DNA from: Symsagittifera roscoffensis
Taxonomy: Eukaryota > Xenacoelomorpha > Acoela > Convolutidae
Direction: 5' to 3'
Assembly: GCF_963678635.1 (NCBI RefSeq)
Contig: NC_087065.1
Location: forward strand, 52,829,858 to 52,893,857
Length of the DNA stretch: 64,000 nucleotides
How positions within the stretch are numbered: the stretch's first letter is position 1; each line of letters starts with the position of its first letter. Under the pieces are notes generated by a model. That model had not been told where the DNA came from and made no database searches. It saw nothing but the letters and a program-made list of their open reading frames with translations. This document shows positions 22,701 to 31,700 of the stretch, in pieces. Both the position numbers and the translations under genes were made by a program.

Positions 22701-25700
22701 AATACCTGTATGATGATTGTTATTCTCTTATTACCAAAAAGTCCCCGTGAGCAGAAAAACATTTTGTTTTTTTTTTGGACTGAAAAGTATTCTTTGGAAA
22801 GGAAAACTGAAGAACTAAGTTAGGCACCCGTATAAGTTTTTTCCTCATGAAAAATATTTAAAAGATTTGTTAAGCTCCTAGACAGAAGCTGACTAAAAAT
22901 TCAGAATCTAAACTGAGCCCTCATATAAATTTTTCCCAACTTAAAAAATTGCAAAAAAAAAACTAATTAGCTACAAAATAATAATTGACTCAGAATTTGA
23001 TGTTCCACCAAAAAGATTCTGAATTTTTAGTCAGCTTCTGAGTCAATTATTATTTTGTAGCTAATTAGTTTTTTTGCAATTTTTTAAATTGGGAAAAATT
23101 TATATGAGGGCTCAGTTTAGACCTTAAATTATCCAACGAATATTTTTCAGTCGAAAATAAAAACAAATTGCTTCAACTTTTTAGGGGGATTTTCCACGAT
23201 CTCTGAATATTTTGACCAAAAGATGCCTTGAAAACAATTTTTCTACGTTTCGCTTAGGCAAAATTCTTTAAAAAATCATATCTCATGGTGTCAACCGTGA
23301 TTTTTTATTTGCTGTAGATCAAAAGGCACACAAGTAGAAAAAATGTTTAAGTCAACGCTTCAAAGCTGAAAGTTGCCAATTTTTTGTCCCGTGACCTTAT
23401 CGTATCTACTTCTTCTAAAATTTGCATTCACGGGCAGATACGGGCATAATGCTGTTGGGCAAAATGATTGAAAACAAAATAAAAAATGCGCTTTTTGATC
23501 CAACTATTGGCTCTTTTTTCTCCCTCCCCCACGATCTGTTAGAGGGATGTACGGTTGAACCAAATGTTTTCACGAATGCAGTTTTTACAAAAGCACCACT
23601 TAGGGGCGTGTCTAGGAATTTTTCCAGAGGGGGATTTTCAAAAAAAAGGAAAGTCTTGTCGAGCTCTTTATCAATCCCAAAACACTATAAAAGACCTATT
23701 TTGACATATTTGCGCCCTAGTCGAATTTAAAAAAAAAACAGGCCAAAAAAACCGTTTTTGGGATCTTTTTGGAAAAGTCTGACCAAATAGTTCTGTTTTT
23801 TGGCGCGCGCTTGTCTGCAAAATTAGTATATATTGGCGCTGAAGGCGCCTTTAGAAAATATTTAGGGTTTGTCGGCCTGAAATAGATGTGATAAAAGACT
23901 AGCATTTGGCGGCGTGAAGCTGGATCACTGAGGAGGGTAAAAGTAAGTACGCCCCACCCGACCCCTAAATCTAACCCTGGCGCCAACAACGTTTACAAAA
24001 TAGATCCAGGAGAATAACCGCAGTTAGTACTAGATGGTTCCCTAATCACGTATGATACTCGTTTTTACAGAAATTCCTTCTCTATAAGTGTGGTTTCATT
24101 TGCTTTAGAATCGGAGAAACTAGCTCAATTTTTCAATTTTGTTTTTGTTTTTTCAAAAAAAAAACCGATATGTGAAAAGTTGAGATCGTTTCTCCAATTC
24201 CAAACAAAATGAGACCACTTTGATAGATCACGTCTAAATTCAAATAGAGTTATAGTCTGAACTCCGTTTTATAACGGTCGTCTAATTTGATAGTCGTCCA
24301 ATTATCTAGACCCCGTTCAACTGTACTGTTGAGAGGATTCAATCGTAGTCGCATTATACAGGGCTTATATATTCATCGTTTTTAATCGATTCAATTGGAA
24401 AAAGCCGGTTCTTAGTTCAAATAAAGACTTGTGGACTGCTTAAACTGTTTCAAAAAATTTTAAAAGTTTTCGACATTTGTAAATAATTAGGTTTGTGAGT
24501 TTCCGTTTCTAATTTCATTTCTTTGTTATAACTGTCTTTTGAAAGATCAAAGTAACAATTAGGGATGGCAATGAATAAACATCACTGAAAATTTTTTTGG
24601 TATACCTGCAAAAAAATCTGTTCTCTCTAAATGGCCGCATTCAACTTTGCCGAAGTACAACAGCGCCGAAAAAAGGCGGGAAAACTTCAGAACAATTTAA
24701 ACGCATAATCTAAAGAGCGAGAAATTTTTGACGCTAATTATCAAAGAAAATCACTCCATTTTTGGCGCCAAAACATCTGCAGCTGCAAAATTAACAATTA
24801 TTGTGGCGCCAAAACGTCTAAACTGCAAAAATTCTCGCTCAAAATTTTTAGGTATCACTTAAGATTGTAAACGTTCGCCGTTCAATTTTTGATTGCCGCA
24901 CTTATTATGATGAAACTTGTTCATATTTTAGGCACTCTTAAACAAAATTTTCCATTTCGGCACTGTTGATCTAATTTTTTCCGGCACTGTTCTACTTCGG
25001 CACTGTTGTACTGCCCCCTCCAATTATCAATATTTAGTGGACCCAAAATGTGATTAGAGTGGTGCTAGGAAAAGAAGAAGGCATTAAAAGCACAACTGTT
25101 CTGTTGAGAGGATTCAATCACAGTCGCATTATACGGGGCTTATATCTTCATCGATTTAAATCAGTTCAATTAGAAAAAGCCGGTTTTTAGTTCAAATAAA
25201 GACTTGTGGACTGCTTAAACTGTTTCAAAAATTTTTAAAAGTTTTCGACATTTGTAAATAATTGCGTTTGTGAGTTTCCGTTTCTAATTTCATTTCTTTG
25301 TTATAACTGTCTTTTGAAAGATCAAAGTAACAATTAGGGATGGCAATGAATAAACATCACTGAAAATTTTTTTGGTATACCGGCAAAAAAATCTGTTCTC
25401 TCTAAATGGCCGCATTCAACTTTGCCGAAGTACAACAGCGCCGAAAAAAGGCGGGAAAACTTCAGAACAATTTAAACGCATAATCTAAAGAGCGAGAAAT
25501 TTTTGACGCTAATTATCAAAGAAAATCACTCCATTTTTGGCGCCAAAACATCTGCAGCTGCAAAATTAACAATTATTGTGGCGCCAAAACGTCTAAACTG
25601 CAAAAATTCTTGCTCAAAATTTTTAGGTATCACTTAAGATTGTAAACGTTCGCCGTTCAATTTTTGATTGCCGCACTTATTATGTTGAAACTTGTTCATA

Positions 25701-28700
25701 TTTTAGGCACTCTTAAACAAAATTTTCCATTTCGGCACTGTTGATCTAATTTTTTCCGGCACTGTTCTACTTCGGCACTGTTGTACTGCCCCCTCCAATT
25801 ATCAATATTTAGTGGACCCAAAATGTGATTAGAGTGGTGCTAGGAAAAGAAGAAGGCATTAAAAGCACAACTGTTCTGTTGAGAGGATTCAATCACAGTC
25901 GCATTATACGGGGCTTATATCTTCATCGATTTAAATCAGTTCAATTAGAAAAAGCCGGTTTTTAGTTCAAATAAAGACTTGTGGACTGCCAAAACTTTTT
26001 TAAAAAATATTTGTGAAACGTGTGCGATTATTGGAAACAATATGTGTTTGTCAATTTGCGTTTCTAATTTCTTTTCTTTGTAATAATTAGTTTTTGGAAG
26101 ATCAAAGCAGCAATTAAGGATGGCAATGAGAAAGTTTGACTAAAATCTTTTTTCGGTATCCGTGCTAGAAATTCTGTTCCCTCTATATATCAATATTTAG
26201 TGGACCCAAAAAGTGATTAGCGTACTGCTAGGCAAATAAGAAGACAGGGCATTAGAAGCATTCGACATTGAGACGACCAATTAGGTTTAAAGTTATCAAG
26301 TTAGATTGTCCAGTTTTTTGCAATTTGTATTTCTCAGAACTACAATTCAAGAATTGTGTGTAGCGTCGTTTTAAAGTCCCATCAAAGACTGTGGTGTTCT
26401 TAACAGCTGTCGTTTTAATTGCCGTACACCGAGTAGTAGGATTACCGAACAGTGCTTACTGTGTTTTCTTGTCGCTTAGGTTATTTGTTGTAAAACAATC
26501 TGAAGTCATCGTTTCAAATAACTATAAAAGAAAATTGCCCAAACAACCACACACAACTTTAAGAATAAAGTTTGTAATTTTCAATTGTTATTGTTTCTAA
26601 TATTCTACCTTGCAAAATCAGGTATCGTAAAAGATGCATTGAAAAATGCACAAAATTTAAAAAACTTCCATCACACTTAAAAACCACTTTTTTATACGGA
26701 AACTGTTCAAAATGTATCTCTGATTTTATCGACGCAGAAGTTGAGCTGCTCTTTGCAAACACAAGTTCAAGAAACAGCTAAGTTTAGCTTGCAAATTCAA
26801 CAAAATGCAAAAAAAAACAGGGATAGACCTTGCAACAATGAAAGATTGAGCTCCGCTATCTGCTTCGTCACATGCAAACCCTAAGATAGTTCACAAAAAA
26901 GGACAGATAGTTCTCACCACCTCTGTTGAAAAAAAAACTTTTTCCCAAATCTATTGTTATTTTTGTGGTGCGTGATGTGAAGGGAAGAACTAGACTAGAC
27001 AAAAACTTACAATTTTAGTACATTAGGCATAATTGTCTTCAGTTATCTTTCAAATTTTTCAAGAACTTTTTATCGTAAAGGAAGCGCTAAATGAAGCGCC
27101 AGAAAGAAGTTTTTTTGACTTTTCCTTTTATGACCTCTCCTCGGTCTCTTAACTCTCTCAAAATTAGAATAGAAAGCAAAAAATTGAATTGAAAAATGGA
27201 CTTATATTGAAAGTGAACAGAACGTTGCTTGCGCAAATCCACCATAATTTGCCAAAATTTCTGCACTGCACGCAATTATTTTTTGATTAAGAGGGCTTAA
27301 AGTCTCATAGTTTTGGGTTTTTGCTAAGTTACATTCTAAAAGTCAAGTTTTTTGGCATGCGCAGTGACGTGCACAGAAATTTTCCTAGGGGTGAGGGCGG
27401 ATTTTTTGAAAGATTTGGAAAAAAGGCCAAAAAAGCGTTTTTAGGCATTTTTTAGAAAATGTTGACCAAAAAATTGCGTTTATAACGCGCGCTTCCCCCT
27501 AAAAATTAGTCAGATCGGCTCCAATGACGTCTTTAGAAAAAAATTTTCGGTTTTTCAGCAAAAATGGATGTCATAAAGTATGTCAAAGGGGAGACCTTTT
27601 GGAAAATTTTAGCAGCCAGAATTCAGGAGGGGACGGTCACCAAACCCCCCTCTCCCTAGGCACGCTACTGGACATGCGCTGTCTTCGTTTAATATATTCA
27701 GTATATTAGACAGTGCTGATTTAGATTCTCCGGACAAAACAAACTAAACAAAACTTGAATTTTCAAGCGCATTTTTCTCAATTTGGATTAAGATTAGACA
27801 AAAAATGTGAAGAGTACAAAAGTTCCTTAGAATTATATCAGAATTAATATGGTGCAATTTTTTGTTTTTTTTTAATAATAAAAAAAACTACGCTGAGACT
27901 ACTTGGTTACAAGATAAAAAATATATATCTATATATTTATCAAAAATATATATTTATCAATTAACCAAGTAGTTTCAGCGTAATTTTTGATTATTTGAAA
28001 AAAAAACCAAAGCGACCTATTTTTGGGGGTGAATTTTTGGTTGAAAATTTTGGAGAAAAAATTGCACCATATGAATTTTGATGAAATTCTAAGCAACTTT
28101 TGTTCTCTTCACGTTTTGTCTAATCTTAACCCAATTTGTGAAAAACGTGTTTGAAAACTCAAGTTTTGTTCATTTTGTCCGGATAGTTTAAATTAGCACA
28201 GTGGAATAAGATGGGTAAGTCAGCACAAATAATTGTCGTAAAATGGAATGAAAAGCGGAATCTTGTGCGTCTCCAAGTAGTCGATTTCCAACGGACGCTC
28301 CTTCAAATCCCCTTTTAGCTTGATCTTAGAAACAAATTTGGGTATAAACTTACTTCGGTTTCGCATATTCCAGTGTTACCACATTTGAGAGGTTGACCAG
28401 CTTGTCTAAAACAATCACATCCAAGTCCAAATAAAAACCTCCGTATTTGTATAGTAGAGCCAATCTAGCAATATCGCTGTAATGCGTTACTCCATAAGCC
28501 ACAGCTCTGTCGATCTTTTTCTCAATCCCGTCAACTGGTGTTGCCGAGAATAGTTGCGGGAAATGGACTGTGTAAAAATTGACATTTCTGTAGTTCAAGT
28601 ACAGATCACAAAGACTTTCGCTAACTGAGAGATCCAAGAAGGGAGATTTTAGAATCACATTTGAAAAGAGCCCAGAAGCGATTGCTGCAGATTCCACAGA

Positions 28701-31700
28701 ACACACCTGATTTGATTTATAACTGATTTTTATTGCATTTCCAATACCCCGTCCCCTTAAAAACCTTATTCAAACCTTCAGCAACCAATGATCTTTAATC
28801 AACTATCAGCGATACATAAGCATCAGTTTTAGAGATCGAGATCACCTTTTACGATACTTGAGTATGAGCTTGGAAAAAAATTACATAAAATAGAAACGCT
28901 TAGCCATCAAAATTGCAGTTGCAGTAATTTTTCTTACTGAAAGTTGCAAAACAAACATGCAACTTTGCTCTTGCTTCATGATTAACAATGAAGAGGCGCT
29001 GTTCGTAAATTTTCTTATTTCGATGGAATTATCGAAAAATTTGTTGAGTTTTTCGACCAGTTTTGGGCAAGTTTTGATTATAAAAGAGCAACTTTCGAAC
29101 TCCAAAATTGCTCAACATCATTTAAATTAGCGACGCTTTAGTTATTTGACGAATGGCTGGAAATGGATGTAAAAATACCTAAAATCAGTAGCGGATTGAG
29201 GGGGGGGGGGTGGCTGGGGGGGGGGGTTGGTTTCGAACGCTTCTTCTCGCCTCAGGGAGTCGACCAGGGGCGGATTTAGGGGGGGAGGGGGCGGGGGGGG
29301 GGGGCGGACGCCCCTCCCTCAGGGATTCGACCCCCTGCCGACCCAAAGGGTCCCCCCTTTGATACTTTTTAAGAAATCCATTTTTGGCCGACCGACCCTA
29401 AAAATTTTCTAAAGGCGCCTTTGGCGCCAATATATACTAATTTTGAGGGGGGAGCGCGCGCCGAAAAAACGCAATTTTTCGGTCAAAATTTTCGGTCAAA
29501 ATCTGTTTTTTCAAAATTTTGGCCTGCGGCCCAAAAAATTTGGCCAAAATAAGGACAAAACCGTGCTTTGGGAGAGCTCGAAAAATCAATTTGGTCGACC
29601 TAAAAAAAAAAAAAAGGTCGTCAAAATTTTCGAAAATTTTTTGAAAATTCGCCCCCCCCTCGAGAAAATCCTAGATCCGCCCCTGGAGTCGACCCCCTGC
29701 CGACCCAAATGGTCCCCATTGGTACTATTTTCAAACATCCATTTTTGGTGACGGACCCTAAATTTTTTGTAAAGGCGCTTTTGGCGCCAATATCTACTAA
29801 TTTTGAGGGGGGAGCGCGCGCCGAAAAAACGCGATTTTTTGGTCAAAATTTTCCAAAAACTGCTTAAAAATGCCTTTTTTGGCCTGTTTTTTCAAAATTA
29901 TTTCTGCGGCGCAGAAATTTTTGTTAAAATGGGGTCTTTAAAATGATTAAAGAGTGCTCAGAAAATCTATTTGGTCGACCTAAAAAAAACTCGACAAAAT
30001 TTTCAAAATATTTTTGAAAATCCGTCCCCCCCTTCGAGAAATTCCTAGATCCGCGGCTGCTCAAAATGAAACCTTCGGGTGGCCAAGAAATACAACCTCG
30101 TCTGTAATTACAGGCTGTCCTTTACCTAGAATTGAAACGACAACTTTGGATGCTCTTTTGACCGAAAATAGCCAAAAACTTGCAAGCAAAGTAATGAACG
30201 CTTTTTCTGCTTTGCAGCGCTCTACACTTGGCATTAAAATTATACAGCGCGTCCACCACCTTTGCGATTCGACTTATCGTTCCGATTTTTGAAGAAAATG
30301 ACAGTTCGATCATTCGAAAAGTTTTGTTGTCCCGATCTCGACTTTTAAAAACAAATTTCACCTGTGACTTTTTTTGCAAATTAATGATGGTTTAAAGATA
30401 GTTGGCAATTTTGAGTCAATTAACGCGCGATATATTTCGTTCTATTAACACGTAAGCGGAGATTTAATCGGTCTTAGAAATTGTTCCAAACGAAAATGAG
30501 GCATGCTTTTTGGTCTACTTAAAACTTTGCTATAAGCTAAATATATCACTTTGTAAATAAAATAGCGCGTGGGGGATGAATTTCAAAAAAAATCTGAACA
30601 AAAAATAACAAAACTTTGAAAGCGAACACTACTCTATACAAGGCATTACAGAACACTGTGTATATTTCTTCTAAATCACTTACCAAAACAATTATAATTC
30701 AATGGATGGAACTTGCAAAAACAAAATTTATGTTTTTAATTGGTGCTGCTGGTTGAACAGTCCGGCATCATAAATTTTTCTGAACAAACAATTAACTCAG
30801 CAAACTGTCCTTTTTTTACTCGGTTTCGTTTCAAAACAAAACAGTATTCACGCAAAACTGCCTTCCATTCCATGAAGAACTCAAAAATACCAAATATGAT
30901 CATTTCGAGTTTCGAAGTAAAAAAAAGGCCCTATGGCAACTTTTAATTTAAGAACAATTTATGCTCGACACTTTTTCGATGAAATTAACCCAACTTGAGA
31001 AAACAGGATCAACAGGTTAATTGTTTTTCCGCTGGGAAATCTGTAACATAGCCAATCCAAGATTGGAAAAGAGTAATGAACGCAAGTAAACAAAAAAAAA
31101 ACACTGTCTTTCTTGAAAAAACTTTAAGCTCTTTGAATTTCTAGAACCATTTTTGATTGCCGTTTTTTTTGGCTACATGAACCCAACTAAAAAAAACTTG
31201 ATCAATAGGTAAAATTTTTATCCCGCTGGAAATCTAAAAATTAAATTCCAGATTCGAAACTAAAAATTGTTCACATTTTTTCGCGCTATTTCCACGTTAG
31301 TAATTGTAAAGTGCTATTCACGTCGCTTTCAGCAGATGAATTTCAATTGAACTCAAAAAGTGCATTATATCTTAATGCATCAATATTTTAAGACTTTTTC
31401 CTTAAAAAAATCAGCAAGACCGTTATAAGAGTCTTCACTACGTTCCTTACTCTTATTAATAAATTCCAATTTTGAAACTAGATTTTGATTAAATTTTTCG
31501 TGACCTTTAGATTTTGCTGATTAATAAGGCCATTCAATTTCCTTTTAATAAAGAAACTGAACTAAATTTTAAAAAATCAAACGTCAAACCGCGAAAAATC
31601 AAGTTTGAGCGTGAACAAAAAAAGTAACAAAAATCACAAAAACCTACATAAGAGTATTCACTACGATCATGACTCTATAATAATTCTAAAAGTATGCTCG

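Noticed and set aside
28207-28340. Open minus-strand stretch after exon 2 ending in IPFYDNYLC and a stop
   Set aside because: To be joined it would need an intron of ~29 bp or a phase change, and it lacks family motifs; exon 3 at 19498 fits in phase and motif order.
29205-29310. Long G runs as a quadruplex regulatory site
   Set aside because: They lie at the left end of the hAT-type elements H4 and H5 and are explained by the family's G-rich terminus; no gene start is near.
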